From contig CM034398.1 of assembly GCA_019925095.2 (NCBI GenBank), positions 9,067,001-9,131,000 of the forward strand: a DNA stretch of 64,000 nt, in the 5' to 3' direction. This document shows positions 31,203 to 42,440 of the stretch, piece after piece. The DNA is from Dendrolimus kikuchii. Its lineage: Eukaryota > Arthropoda > Insecta > Lepidoptera > Lasiocampidae. A model generated the notes under the pieces. The model saw only the letters and a list, made by a program, of their open reading frames with translations, did not search any database and had not been told where the DNA came from. The stretch's first letter is position 1, and every line of letters begins with the position of its first letter. The position numbers and the translations under genes are program-made.

Positions 31203-31963
31203 TAAAAGAAAGTTTTTATTTAACATTACTTAGCAATAGTTCTATGGAATATTTTCCAGAAAACAAAACTACTTTGTTTTCAACAAAGTTACCAAAGTCC
31301 ATAATACTTGAAGGTATGTGGTACGTGGGCGTTGTAGAATTTCAATATCCATGTACAATGTTTACTGTTCAAGAACATGAAAATGTTGTTTATGTGACTA
31401 AAATAATGCAAATACCTAACGAAGAAACAACTTCTCTTGTCTACTACAAAACTCGTATTCCAGCTACAAATTATGACAATATTAAACATATATTGATGGC
31501 GTTAAACAATATAGGAGAAAATGTAAGATTTCACTATGATGAACTATCTAAATTTGTCAGTGTAACAGTAATGGATGAAAATATCAGATCTTTATCATTA
31601 TCACCCCAGCTGTCACTTCAACTTGGATTTGAACCTAATAAAAATCTGGTTGAAAAGGGTCTTGGAAAATGTCCAGCTAATTTGCATTTAGGTTTACCAC
31701 CGCAATTATTTGTTTACTGTGATATAATTGAACCACAAATTGTAGGGGATGTTATGACCCCATTGTTGAGAATTATACAATTGGATCCGTCAAAGTATAT
31801 CTATGGAGCTAATAAAATGCATGTATTCTCGCCACCTCACTACTTACCTGTAATGCGGAGGGAGTTTGATACAATTGAAATAGATATAAGAACAAGCACT
31901 GGTCAAAAAATACCATTCCAGTTTGGAACAGTGTGTATAAAGCTTCATTTTAGAAAATTATAA
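31199..31963 (+). CDS. mCP: Minor capsid (penton-like single jelly-roll) protein
   Basis: 254 residues starting MIKESFYLTLLSNSSMEYFP. The early segment ENKTTLFSTKLPKSIIL and WYVGVVEFQYPCTMF, and the ending IPFQFGTVCIKLHFRKL, fit the minor capsid proteins of Polintons, which are predicted to form the pentons. It is rich in beta-strand pattern, with no membrane segment. The ATG overlaps the integrase stop (ATGA, 31199-31202), and its own stop shares TAATAATG with the next gene. The family assignment is by recalled sequence pattern and gene order, not by a search. Confidence 0.8.
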   Translation: MIKESFYLTLLSNSSMEYFPENKTTLFSTKLPKSIILEGMWYVGVVEFQYPCTMFTVQEHENVVYVTKIMQIPNEETTSLVYYKTRIPATNYDNIKHILMALNNIGENVRFHYDELSKFVSVTVMDENIRSLSLSPQLSLQLGFEPNKNLVEKGLGKCPANLHLGLPPQLFVYCDIIEPQIVGDVMTPLLRIIQLDPSKYIYGANKMHVFSPPHYLPVMRREFDTIEIDIRTSTGQKIPFQFGTVCIKLHFRKL

Positions 31964-31965
31964 TA

Positions 31966-32418
31966 ATGTCCTCCCAAGGTAATAGAATAACTTGCCCCTA
32001 CGAACACTATTATTCACATCAAGCTGGATCTGGAATCGGAGTTATTTACAAAGGAGCCCCATACCAGCGTGGACATGGAATCGGTAGCTTTTTAGGCGGG
32101 CTATTTAGATCAGTTTTACCATTACTGTCCAGTGGAGCCCGAGTAATTGGTAAAGAGGCTTTAAATGCTGGTGTAGGTCTCCTATCTGATATGGTTAGTT
32201 CACGGCCTATGGAAGAATCAATTAAAACCCGGCTTAAAGAGGCCAGTTCGAACTTAAAAAGGAAAGCAGATGCCAAAATTGATAGCGTTATGTCTGGTTC
32301 AGGGTATAAAACAAAGAGGAGAAATCAGTCTTCATTCATTTCACCATCAACCGCCAAAGCAAAAGCTGCTAAGAAAATAAAAGTGAACAAGAAAAAAATA
32401 AAAGACATTTTTTCTTAA
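31966..32418 (+). CDS. Small Gly-rich, basic Polinton structural protein (pVI/pX-like layout)
   Basis: 150 residues. A Gly-rich amphipathic region (GHGIGSFLGGLFRSVLPLLS, then GARVIGKEALNAGVGLLSD) is followed by a Lys/Arg-rich C-terminus (KAKAAKKIKVNKKKIKD). This resembles small adenovirus-lineage cement, core or membrane-lytic proteins and is typically found next to the capsid genes in Polintons. Sequences near TCPYEHYYSHQAGSG could be protease-processed, but I cannot define a cleavage site. Function is inferred from position and composition. Confidence 0.72.
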   Translation: MSSQGNRITCPYEHYYSHQAGSGIGVIYKGAPYQRGHGIGSFLGGLFRSVLPLLSSGARVIGKEALNAGVGLLSDMVSSRPMEESIKTRLKEASSNLKRKADAKIDSVMSGSGYKTKRRNQSSFISPSTAKAKAAKKIKVNKKKIKDIFS

Positions 32419-32429
32419 AATAAAACAAG

Positions 32430-33743
32430 ATGTCTTTTCTACATAGTCATTCTTGCGAGTGCATTAAGTCAGAATTAGATTTATTTGCTTTACCTTCAAC
32501 ACAAACAAGTATCGAAAGTGGATTATGGATACATTACAAACCAATTTCATCTCTGGCTGATGATGGGCCGATAGAATTTCAAGTACCAGGAGGAGGAGAT
32601 GACTACATAGATTTATCTCATACATTAATACATATAAAAGCGAAAATATTACATCAAGACTCCACCAAATTGAATTCATCAACAGTGGTGGCTCCAGTTA
32701 ATAATTGGTTACATTCACTTTTCAACCAACTTGATGTATATTTAAATCAAAAACTTGTTTCACCTCCGAATAACACATATGCATATCGTGCATATATAGA
32801 AACACTATTGAATTATGCTCCTGCAGCTAAAGACTCCCACCTTACTTGTGGTCTTTGGTATAAGGATACATCTGGAAAGATGGATTCAACTGATGATTCC
32901 AATGAGGGATTCAAAAAGCGACAAGAGTTGGCTAGTGAAAGCAAGGAAATCGAAATGATTGGACATTTGCATGGTGATTTATTCAATCAGGAAAAATTTT
33001 TGATTAACGGTGTTGATATGTCTGTAAAATTAGTTCGATCGAGAGAAACGTTTAACTTGATGGCTTCTTCGAACGATTTAAAGTTAAAAGTATGCATAAT
33101 GGATGCAACTCTTATTGTCCGTAGATCTCGAATCAGCCCAACTGTTTTACTCGCACATCAAAAAGTTTTAGCCTCTACTACTGCAAAATATCCTATTACT
33201 CGAGCTGAAGTCAAAGTTTTAACGATACCATCAGGGGTTCAAGGAAAGACCCTCGATAATATATTCCTGGGACAGGTACCTAAAAGATGCATAGTTGGTT
33301 TTGTTAATAATGCAGCGTTTAATGGTAGTCTTACTAAAAATCCTTTTAATTTTGAGAATTATGAAATGAGTTCATTTTGTTTATACATTGATGGTCAGCA
33401 AATACCTTCTAAAGCGTTACAACCATCATTTGAGAGTAATATTTTCACTACAGCCTATCATACGTTATTCTCTGGAACGGGTATACATTTTCTTAACGAA
33501 GGTAACGGGATATCTAGGGAACAGTACGCTCAAGGTTACTGTCTGCTAGCTTTTGACTTAACTCCTGATTTATCAGCTAACTCCTCAAGTCATTGGAATC
33601 TGATTAGGAATGGTAGCGTGAGATTAGAAATTCGTTTTGAATCTGCTCTTTCACAAACTATTAACTGTATTGTGTATGCCGAGTTCGATAATGTTATTGA
33701 AATAGATAAGAACCGCAATGTAATCGTAGACTATAGTAGTTAA
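32430..33743 (+). CDS. MCP: Major capsid protein (double jelly-roll), full length
   Basis: 437 residues starting MSFLHSHSCECIKSELDLFA. Features typical of Polinton major capsid proteins include SIESGLWIHYKPISS near the N-terminus, IEFQVPGGGDDYIDLS, NNWLHSLFNQLDVYLN, and in the second half FNFENYEMSSFCLYIDGQQI and QGYCLLAFDLTPD. Such proteins form the hexon-like capsomers of a predicted virion. Codons from 33010 onward lie inside the right terminal repeat, so the second half is duplicated at the left end. AATAAA follows at 33784. Confidence 0.88.
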   Translation: MSFLHSHSCECIKSELDLFALPSTQTSIESGLWIHYKPISSLADDGPIEFQVPGGGDDYIDLSHTLIHIKAKILHQDSTKLNSSTVVAPVNNWLHSLFNQLDVYLNQKLVSPPNNTYAYRAYIETLLNYAPAAKDSHLTCGLWYKDTSGKMDSTDDSNEGFKKRQELASESKEIEMIGHLHGDLFNQEKFLINGVDMSVKLVRSRETFNLMASSNDLKLKVCIMDATLIVRRSRISPTVLLAHQKVLASTTAKYPITRAEVKVLTIPSGVQGKTLDNIFLGQVPKRCIVGFVNNAAFNGSLTKNPFNFENYEMSSFCLYIDGQQIPSKALQPSFESNIFTTAYHTLFSGTGIHFLNEGNGISREQYAQGYCLLAFDLTPDLSANSSSHWNLIRNGSVRLEIRFESALSQTINCIVYAEFDNVIEIDKNRNVIVDYSS

Positions 33744-33783
33744 GATAGAATTATATGTATTAATCATAAGAAAGATATCAATA

Positions 33784-33789
33784 AATAAA
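33784..33789 (+). terminator. Polyadenylation signal after the major capsid gene
   Basis: AATAAA 41 nt after the capsid stop. It is the first AATAAA after the packed cluster outside coding sequence apart from one in the 11-nt spacer at about 32419-32424, so most of the cluster may share this end. It is mirrored in the left repeat. Confidence 0.5.
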
Positions 33790-33914
33790 ACTGTCAACAT
33801 AGCTTTCATATTTTTTATTTACAACTTCCTTTACATAATAAGTTCACAAGATTATGTTGAACATTTACAATAGTATTCTTCATCGAGTAGCACGTGTGCA
33901 CTTTGGTTACAAAT

Positions 33915-34358
33915 ATGAACACAATCGAGATCCAGAAATGTTTATGCAAAATTCACCCATCTTTAGAGAGGAACGTGTATGCAGCAAACAACTTACCAAT
34001 TCACATGGAAGCGCCTACGTTCTTAGTGAGCAATCTGGATCCAAGCACCCAGCCAGGTTCTCACTGGGTAGCCATGCACATAGACCAACACAACATTGGA
34101 CAATACTTCGATTCCTTTGGTCGGTCACCTGTAGGATTCCACTTGGCTTTTCTAAATAGGAATTGTAGAAAATGGCATTTCAATACTAAGAGAATACAAA
34201 ATGACTGGACTTCAGTATGTGGTGCATACTGTTTGGTATACTTATACTATAAGTTTCATGGATATAGTATGACGGATATGACCAATTTATTCGAAAGCCA
34301 GGAAACACTCCTTAATGATATATTAGTATACGATTTGTACAAATACTGTTTTAAATAA
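33915..34358 (+). CDS. PRO: Adenain-like cysteine protease, right copy
   Basis: 147 residues with His50, Asp66, Gln96 and Cys102 in the order of adenovirus maturation proteases (GSHWVAMHID, YFDSFGR, VCGAYCLVYL). It lies 171 nt after the capsid gene on the same strand and is expected to process capsid precursors during particle assembly. The stop codon overlaps AATAAA (34354-34359). Its twin at 21643-22086 is on the opposite strand in the left repeat, differing by a synonymous change near codons 25-27. An alternative frame starting at 33854 is open for 101 codons but lacks the family motifs. Confidence 0.88.
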   Translation: MNTIEIQKCLCKIHPSLERNVYAANNLPIHMEAPTFLVSNLDPSTQPGSHWVAMHIDQHNIGQYFDSFGRSPVGFHLAFLNRNCRKWHFNTKRIQNDWTSVCGAYCLVYLYYKFHGYSMTDMTNLFESQETLLNDILVYDLYKYCFK

Positions 34359-34914
34359 AGGTTGAGGAAGAAAAGAACATGTTGTTTTTGTTTTGAAGTC
34401 GTTGTTGACGTCATTAAGAACAATAGGGAGTATCGGACGAGGGTAATTAGTGAACGTGAAATAGTAATTAACAAAAGAATAAACAAATGAGTAGCTAATT
34501 AGTGCTGTAATTAGCACGGAATTAAAAAAAGCTATCTCTGTAAATACAGCATATATCGAAAAACTGATAGCGTAGAACGATCGGGCGTACTCGAGAACCC
34601 CCAATTTGACACCATATTTTTTTTTTTTTTATTTTTTTTTTTTTTTTTTTATTTTTTTTTTTTTTTTTTTTTGGCAGGGTTGTCCCTCGAAACTCTTTTT
34701 TCTCACCAGAAACACGATTTTTGCCGTGAGCCAGAACTCTGGGCGGATTTTGTCGGAATAAATAGACTACTGTCACAGACCCGCTATAGTCCGGTGTTTT
34801 TAAGAGTATCTTGTAATCCTACAAATTACAAATCAAAGTAATTAAATGCTATCTAAATTATAAATCAAACCTACTACATATAATTCATATGTGGAAATAA
34901 ATTTGATATAATAT

Positions 34915-34978
34915 GTCAGGATTCGAACCTTCATTCATTTTATTTGAATTAAACTTCTCAGCTACTGAGCTGTTATGA
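34915..34978 (-). repeat. tRNA-like SINE head fragment
   Basis: On the minus strand, AGCTCAGTAGCTGAG (A-box-like) and GGTTCGAATCC (B-box-like) are about 35 nt apart, but no acceptor stem closes. It is best read as a SINE head rather than a tRNA gene. Confidence 0.4.
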
Positions 34979-35138
34979 CTTACTTAAATTTTACTAATCC
35001 TTCCTATTATCCTACAAATATTATAAACGCAAAAGTTTGTAAGAATGTATGTATGGATGCATGTTTGTTACTAACTGAATATTTTTAAGGTTCCATCGCA
35101 CTTTGCCTTCAACGAATTTCTTATGAAATCGTCATATT

Positions 35139-35205
35139 CCTATTTTGACATACAAAGATAGACAAATGGTCGGACCATTTGCCTATCTTTGTATGTCAAA
35201 ATAGG
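35139..35205. repeat. Long near-perfect hairpin (33-bp arms, 1-nt loop)
   Basis: CCTATTTTGACATACAAAGA(TAG...) at 35139-35171 pairs with 35173-35205 with one mismatch. It is probably the remains of a foldback element, although no flanking duplication is evident. Confidence 0.8.
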
Positions 35206-35214
35206 TTTTATTAC

Positions 35215-35520
35215 AAAGTAGCTGTTGTTCGCGACTTCGCTCGCGTTGATTAAAAATAGTCATAGTTTGAACAAACTTTCATCCCCTTTTTACCCCTTTA
35301 AGGATAGAATTTTCATAAACCCCGATACATACACATGTACATTTATTTCTAACCAGAAAAAAATAAGTATATAATATTTTGTGCTTCTTACTTTAAAAAA
35401 AACATACAAACCTTCATCCCCTTTTTCACCCCCTTAGGAGTTGAATTTTCAAAAATCCTTTCTTAGTGCGTACCTACAGTTTAGAAAAAACCCGCATGCC
35501 AATGTTGACAGTCCCAGACC
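35215..35520. repeat. Dispersed repeat with internally duplicated CATCCCCTTTTT module
   Basis: Starts near GCGACTTCGCTCGCGTTGA. The phrase TTCATCCCCTTTTT occurs twice (about 35278 and 35413), each followed by a CCCCTTA(A/G)GGA.T.GAATTTTC-type sequence. Non-coding. Confidence 0.5.
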
Positions 35521-36234
35521 CAGTAGTGTGGGCTGTGCGTTGATATGTCAGTCAGTCAGTCAGTCCGGCCCCAATTTACTACTACAGGGCCCCAATTCTG
35601 TTATTAATACCTCGTCGAAATCGCCGGACACTATCGTTTCAATCGTAGGTTTGCCCGATTTCGGTATTCTGTAAACTCCAACGGCGTGCCCTTAGCAAGC
35701 CACTCTATCTTTTTAAATATTTATAAACAAAAACTCGCGAAATAAATGTATAAAATTTTGGTAGCTTTTCGATATTCATTTCGACTAACGCCATTTCTGC
35801 TATTGGTAATACAATTTTTTTTTTATCGAGAAGATGCTGTAAATTTAGAAAAATACGAATTATTGACAGCATCGCAATAGAATCGTACTTTGAATATCTT
35901 CGCCACGCCAAGATATTGAAATAGCAAAATTAGGCCCCAGGTCTATTTAAATTAAATTAAGTAAGAAAATATTATAGTCAATAATACTTCGCTATATGAC
36001 TCTGTAGAGAAATAAAGAAATAAATTAAAGGAGGCCATACATATAACTGAGGGTTCTAATCATCCCTTAGTTTCCCGTTTGACAATATTTACAAGTTACA
36101 CTATGATTGGTCATTATAATAAAGTATGTATTTCTTTTTCAAGATCAGCCAATTCTATTTCCGATAAGTTAATTGATTTTTCAAAAATCTAATGATACCA
36201 ATTTAGTTTTAGTTAAAATCAGCCCCGGAACTCC

Positions 36235-36440
36235 TTTATCCGTGCAGGAACGGAAAAAGAATACAATTTCTTGGCAATTTGGATAGCTATCATCCCAGGT
36301 CTAGAGCGTGCCGCCATAACAACCTTGAATTGCTTTCCGGTATTAGTGGCGAGATTCCAGCCTCCCTTTAGAGAGCGGCAGCACATTTGGTGTTATAAAT
36401 GTCCATAGGCGAATGGTAACCGCTTTTCATCAGGTGTCTG
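36235..36440 (+). repeat. Dispersed repeat family B, copy 4
   Basis: Contains GTGCAGGAACGGAAAAAGAA, GGTCTAGAGCGTGCCGCCAT and CATAGGCGAATGGTAACCGC, in the same order as 10115-10405. Confidence 0.6.
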
Positions 36441-37749
36441 CTGAAATCATGCAATGAAAAAAAAATATTTATTATTATTTGAAATTATTTCTCACGTCAT
36501 TCATATATTCAGTAATTTTTGCTACAGTTTTATATAGTTTAGGATTTGGCTCTAAAGGCCTATTTGAAAAATTCAATATCTTTCAAGTACCTAGATGTAA
36601 AAAAATGTATTTTAGTTTATTATTTACAAATAACTAAACAAAAAACTAAAATACATTTATTTAATCTCACCTTAAGTTCTTGCTTAATGCTTATATTAGA
36701 CGGATCAATCAAATCGCATCATTTTGGTTGAAAAGCACGAACACAAAGGAAATGTTATTCAATTTTATGTTTATATGGATCACTTTGATTGGCTTATTGA
36801 AAGACAGAAATGAACCATCTTACATAGGCTGGTTGGTTCATACACGCAAAATGGTGTAACGCTTAAATTGCAACAATATAAAATTCAAATAATGAATACC
36901 GCATTTTCACACGCCCTCGAATTTCGAATACGGTAAACAGTGATATCGAAACCAACGGTGTTCGATCGGCTTTCACACTACCGGACGTATGAAATGACCG
37001 GTTGACGGACATGTGCGTTAATACTTTTTTCTTTACAAGCAAGAAGTTCAAGATATTGTAATTTAAAAACTTAAAAGTGCTTTATTTGTAGATTTTAATT
37101 GAGGTTAAGTAAATTTCTTATATATCCACATTTATACAGATTAAAAAAATCTCTGCCTCTTCCTAACGAGGTAGATAACTCGTTAATCAAACGGCAGTTG
37201 TAAATTAATATCTGGGCTGTCTGCTCAGTTTAATATATTAATTAATGCACTAATCATGCAATGTTTATTGCTATTGAACGTAGTCTAGTGCAAGTGTATT
37301 CCATATCCATTAAGTCAATGTAAAATTGAAACAAGAATAGGTATCATTATTGTCTATTTTTCTTTCGCTATGTCCCTGACATATTGGATCGTATTGGTTA
37401 TTTATTTTATAATTACAGTTACAAAGTAATTGTATATAATTATAGTGATACAAATAATTATGAGTACTTGTATTCGTTTGATATACTTAACATATTGTAT
37501 TCAAGTAATCACAAACTACTATCAAGTAATAAACTTAGTGGCTCTAGTATTGCTTACATACTTCTCAAGCACAATGACTGATGGACTCTTTAGTGTATTT
37601 CATTGTATTATTACAAGAATACTTTTGCAACGCTGATTTCAGGTTGTATTAAGATAAATAATTTCTAATATTCATTAGCATTAACAAAAATGTAACCACC
37701 TTCCTGTTTCTAACTTTCGTCATGGTGATTGATTATTTTGTACTTTTTG

Positions 37750-37843
37750 ATTTAACTTGTGTAAGAATAAGCCTAAATGGCACTCTGTTGTTCGTGCCTA
37801 CCCCGCAAGGGAACTGGCGTGAAGTTATGTATGTATGTATGTA
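37750..37843 (+). repeat. Short SINE-like repeat with TATG tail, copy 3
   Basis: GTTGTTCGTGCCTACCCCGC, AAGGGAACTGGCGTGAAGTT and four TATG units, as at 7040. Confidence 0.65.
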
Positions 37844-38585
37844 TGATTTAACTATATTTTCCAGATTTTCTTTTTTTTATTTTCAGTCATAAAATAGAAT
37901 GGACTATTCCTTTATATTTTATCGCACAACAAGAACTACATCAATAGAACTCAGTTAAGAATAAAAACATTTTAGTTCGACATTAATTCGACTCGCAGAT
38001 AAGGAAAACAGTACACAGCGCTATTTATTCTGTGTGGCATACAAATGGATACGATAACACAGTATCGGTTGGCGGTCGTTGGGATATTTCCAACGATGTA
38101 CTACTGCTTCACTCTTCAATGGGGTGCCGGTTGCCAGTTGAATGCAGGGCGGTCCTAAAAACGGGCGAACGAGGGTTCACAAAAACGAAAGGGAGCGAGT
38201 ATCATCGAGGGTTGGAAAGTTTTAATTTTTTATGTTGGGATTGGGATAAAATACCCGTCGTGTGCATGCGATAAAAGGACTCGCTCGTGGTATATGACGG
38301 CTGGTTGCCTGCTGTGTGACGAGACTGATGAGAAAAACAACAGTTTTATATTTCATGTAGTGGTCTTTCTACTCATAGAAATTATTGGTCTTGTAATAAA
38401 TTTACCTGTAAAACATATTCTTGCGACTTTGCTTAAAAGGATTTTAGAAATGTATTGTTCGACGACCTTGACATTAAAATACTAACACATTCAATAAAAT
38501 TTCTTTATATTAAAGAGAAATTAAATGGTTTTAAAACGCCTCTGCATACATAAGTAGTATAAATTTTGTATAATGAAGATTTCAT

Positions 38586-38940
38586 AATACAACAAATATA
38601 ATATTTTCTTATATTTTCACGACTTGTATTCATAATAAAACTACGTTTTAACGGTTTAAAGCGAGGTAATTTATTTGATTTTGGTTATTCCGACGTTTTT
38701 TCCGTGATCACGGCCACTGAAAAATGGCCGAAACGTCGGAATAACCAAAATCAAATAAATTACCACGCTTAAAACTGTTAAAACGTAGTTTTATTACAAC
38801 AAATATAATAGATAGTTAATATAACTACGTTTTAACGGTTTTAAACGCGATTATTTATTTGATTTTTATTATTCCGACGTTAAAATAAATTACCGCGCTT
38901 AAAACCGTTAAAACGTAGTTTTATTATGTATACAAATCGC
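38586..38940. repeat. Two adjacent foldback MITEs of the ACGTTTTAACGG family
   Basis: 38634-38795 is a near-perfect foldback with arms of about 75 nt and an inner GGCCACTGAAAAATGGCC apex. 38822-38930 is a second, shorter copy. A direct repeat TACAACAAATATAATA at about 38588 and 38796 flanks the first, consistent with a target duplication or tandem insertion. Confidence 0.75.
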
Positions 38941-39119
38941 GAAAACTCTAGAAAATGTTGATTGATAGTTGCTATTAACAATTTTTTTAACATAAGAAAA
39001 CGTTGGTACACAGTGATGACTTGTATTCAGACTATAAAATAATAAAATTGACAATTAAGTAATTTTTACAATCTCAACTGCATGGTAATATGCCTACGAG
39101 ACTTCAAAATAATTAATAC

Positions 39120-39275
39120 TAGAGTTTTCCCCGCGGGTACGTCGTGGGTCAAGTCATGTCTCAGTTAGTAGCTCTATTTTACTTACATAAAACTTTAATT
39201 AGGAGCAGTCATCGGATATACAGACAGAGAGACAGACGCAGAAAGTGACTTTGTTTTATACTATGCAAAGATTAA
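39120..39275. repeat. Fragment of dispersed CCGCGGG repeat with GACAGA tail
   Basis: Starts CCCCGCGGGTACGTCGTGGG and ends GACAGAGAGACAGACGCAGA, then GACTTTGTTTTATACTATG, as in 15525-16085. Confidence 0.5.
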
Positions 39276-42200
39276 GCAGACAATTAAGGATAAATAACCT
39301 AATAAAAATAGTCCTATGAAGGAGTTCATATTCACAATTAATAATACTATATGATTAAATGTCATTGTAAATAGTACCAGATGTATCGATTTAAGAACAA
39401 TTATCGATATTTGCCGTTTTCCTTTTTAATACACAAAGAGTTACAGTTACAGGTGCCAATGAATAAAAAGCACCACGATACGTAGACGTGAGACACAACG
39501 TGTTTCGATCAAACACTTGTTAAAAGATTGACGAATACTCAAATGGCGTGGAGTGAATAGCATGGTGCGTCATTGAGTGCTGTCGACAACCCAGTTCTCA
39601 GAAGGCCCGAGTGAACGCGTTGGGTTTATACACTTTATACAAAAGTTTTATTCTCACAGAAATTTATCTTGAAAAATATTTGTAAAGGTTTGGTCTTAAA
39701 TACAAAATTTTGTTTCATAGCTGCTATTAAGAGTCCCCCCTACATATAGTTCATTTATATACACATTGAGTTTCATTGTAAAAATTTCATGTAACAGCGG
39801 TATCTACTCGTACGTGCAAAAAAAAGATAAAGATTACGTACGTCTTAACACTAAAATAAGTTAAGCGCTGTATAAAACTGTTGTTATTTATAACAAAAAC
39901 ATTATATTAAAAAAACACTGTTTTGAAATTATTGAAAAATATTATTATCTACTTCTCGATTTATAAGCGTAGTGAAAAATGTGTTCAATTTCGTTGAACT
40001 AAAGAAATAAATATTTTAATTATAGTAAAACAATGTCTTAAAGAAATAATAACATATCGAGAAAATTTTAAAAATCATTTATGTAAGTACACATTCGAAC
40101 TATTTAGGATTCAGTTTTCTTCTATCTTTTAAACTTTATACTCGCAGCTTTTATACCAAGTCACTTTTTTATAAATTTTAAGATCTAGAATTCCAAATTT
40201 TAAACATCATCACCATCAGTGTACAGATCGTAGGGTGGGCTTTTAAAATAAAACGAATTCAATACTATTGTGTGACTATTATGTTACTTTTATATAAAAT
40301 TTATCTGTTTAATAGAATAAGACCTTTGTTACTTAAATAAAACAACATGCATGTTTTAATTCTCTTAATTGAACTTTCGGTTCGAATAATGCCATGAACG
40401 TTTAAACTTTAAAACATAATGGAGCTGACGAGTCAAGCATTTGTAATTATTAACACATAATCATGTCTAAGCATCTAAAGTCAAAGCAATTTGTATATAA
40501 ACCACCATCTAAATTGAGCTTAGCCTTATTAATATGCTCGGGTAAGAAAAACACCGCAGTTGGAATTAAAATTGTTTCTCCTTTTGCCCCAAGGTCAGTG
40601 AGTTGTGACTTGTGATTATCACAAAGTGCTCTCGGTCGGCACCGATACTGGGAACCGAGATATTTTTATAGCTGTACACATCTACATTTTATAAAGCTCA
40701 TAACGCCATCTATTATATTCTTTGTGAACTACAACTGTAGCTATTCCCATAGGGAAAAAATGGAATTTTGGGTTGCTCCATTTTTATTCGAGAGTCTTAC
40801 TTTTTATGTGACTATGCTTTTAGACTGCAATTCACAGAGTACATTAATACAATAGGAGACTGCATTTGTTCGTGCAGTTGAATTGAGGAATACTAAGTAA
40901 TACTTTATCTTATCAAGCTCAAATAACGCCATGTGAATAATATCTCTTGATAAGCGGCTTGATAGGGCACATTCGTTTTGCTTATATTTAATATTTTCTC
41001 TTATTATTTTTCTCACCTGTTTTATCACTTTTTATGACAATGATGTCTGGCCTGTGGCCGCCACTTCATTCGCATGGGATTTATGGACCTTCATGGGATT
41101 CATATTTCATCATCATTTCGCATAGGATTCATATGTTTGAAAGATATCGAAACAGAACATAAATACATAATTTAAGATAGAGGATAAAATCTTACTAATG
41201 GTCATTGAAATTCGTAAAAATGAAGAGCCCGTTATAGTATTTTACATCTGTCTCAGTTATTCTTATGAATTTTCTGTCGGTTTTAAATTGCAGTACAGAT
41301 AATTTAGCATATACTTCTAAATTGAATTTATAGTTTCATTTTGTAATTTATTTTGTGTATCAATCAATTAAAAAAAAAAAACTCAGACTCACACAGTCAT
41401 GAGCAGTTGTCATAAAAACTTTAGCATTTATTTTGAAGTATAAGTCCATATGGTGCGGTCCCGAATATTCTCGTGTATTATGTTTTGTAATAGTGGGACC
41501 TAGGATTACGAGAATGTGAGAAATCTGAAGTCTTTGTTTTTCGATCTTCTCTGTGTACTTCTAAAATATTTAAAGAACTTTTCAAGAAATGTTGGTTTTT
41601 GGATTTCTTCAAGAAGATGAAAGGCATGGAAGCTAAAATTATGGGGGCTAGGAATTACCTGAATATTTAATAATACCAATAGCCAATAATACATTTACGT
41701 AAATGAATAGTTCTAATTGTGGTATTAGAATAAATACGTACTTTAAATATAAGGCGTCAATCGAGTCCTTCCAGGAGAATTCCTATTTTGAAATTATGTA
41801 AATTATTTTCGATTGGGAAGTGCGAGTTGACATGAAAGGGTGTTTTAGTGTCTTGACCGTTGCGGTCTTGTTATAGGCTATGACAAGTTGAATAGGAAAG
41901 CAAATAAAGAAAGCATATGCTTGAGACGTACCAAATGATGACTTTTCATCCAACAGCGTGACGTAAGTTTTGTATTCTGTTCAATATATGCCCAATTTGT
42001 GATGTGTCATCAGTTAAATTAATTGAGAACTGGATACTTAGATCATATAGACATGTTATATCTCAATGACGGGATATCATTGTTAGTCTCTTCAGGTTCA
42101 ATATTAAATAAGCTGGGTAATGGGTGTATTGACAGAAGAAAACAAGCAGCGCTTCAGTATTTTTACTCCGCAATTTTTAAACTGCTTGCTATCTTTGGCA

Positions 42201-42440
42201 CTTTAGGGCCTAAGTATGCTAAACCAATCGTGTCGGTATTCTCAGTCAATGGCGTCACAATGTGCAACACAATGGTTGCCTTTGTATGAATCACCCATAA
42301 TTGTGCAATTATGTCGCCGGTGATCAAATTCTTCGGCACAAATAATAGCAGACTTGGGGCCCATGTTGACATTATGACCGATTATAAAGAAAAAAATTAA
42401 CTTCCATTTCTGCAAAATTAAAATAATGCAAAGGTATTGC

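Larger units (their letters stand above)
21264..34742 (+). mobile_element. Polinton/Maverick virus-like DNA transposon, apparently complete
   Basis: About 13.5 kb between long inverted terminal repeats. It encodes the Polinton core set: protein-primed DNA polymerase B, retrovirus-type integrase with chromodomain, FtsK/HerA-like packaging ATPase, adenain-like protease, and major and minor capsid proteins, plus accessory proteins. No gene shows a frameshift or internal stop. The ends read AGAGTTCTGG...CCAGAACTCT, fitting the AG...CT termini reported for Polintons. A possible imperfect 6-bp duplication is GGGATT (21258-21263) versus CGGATT (34744-34749). Intact genes and near-identical inner repeats suggest a recent or still competent copy. 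Confidence 0.92.
33010..34742. repeat. Right terminal inverted repeat of the Polinton (about 1.73 kb)
   Basis: Mirror of 21264-22991. It begins inside the major capsid gene, at about codon 194, and runs through the protease to the outer end. Its homopolymer (34617-34672, T on this strand) is interrupted by A at 34631 and 34651, unlike the uninterrupted left tract. Confidence 0.9.

Noticed and set aside
33854..34159. 101-codon frame overlapping the protease (and its mirror at 21842-22147)
   Set aside because: It overlaps the protease in another frame and lacks any family pattern; the protease frame carries the catalytic residues.
38032..38485. Two consecutive plus-strand frames of 80 and 63 codons
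   Set aside because: No family resemblance and no splice or promoter support; the second is hydrophobic AT-rich filler.
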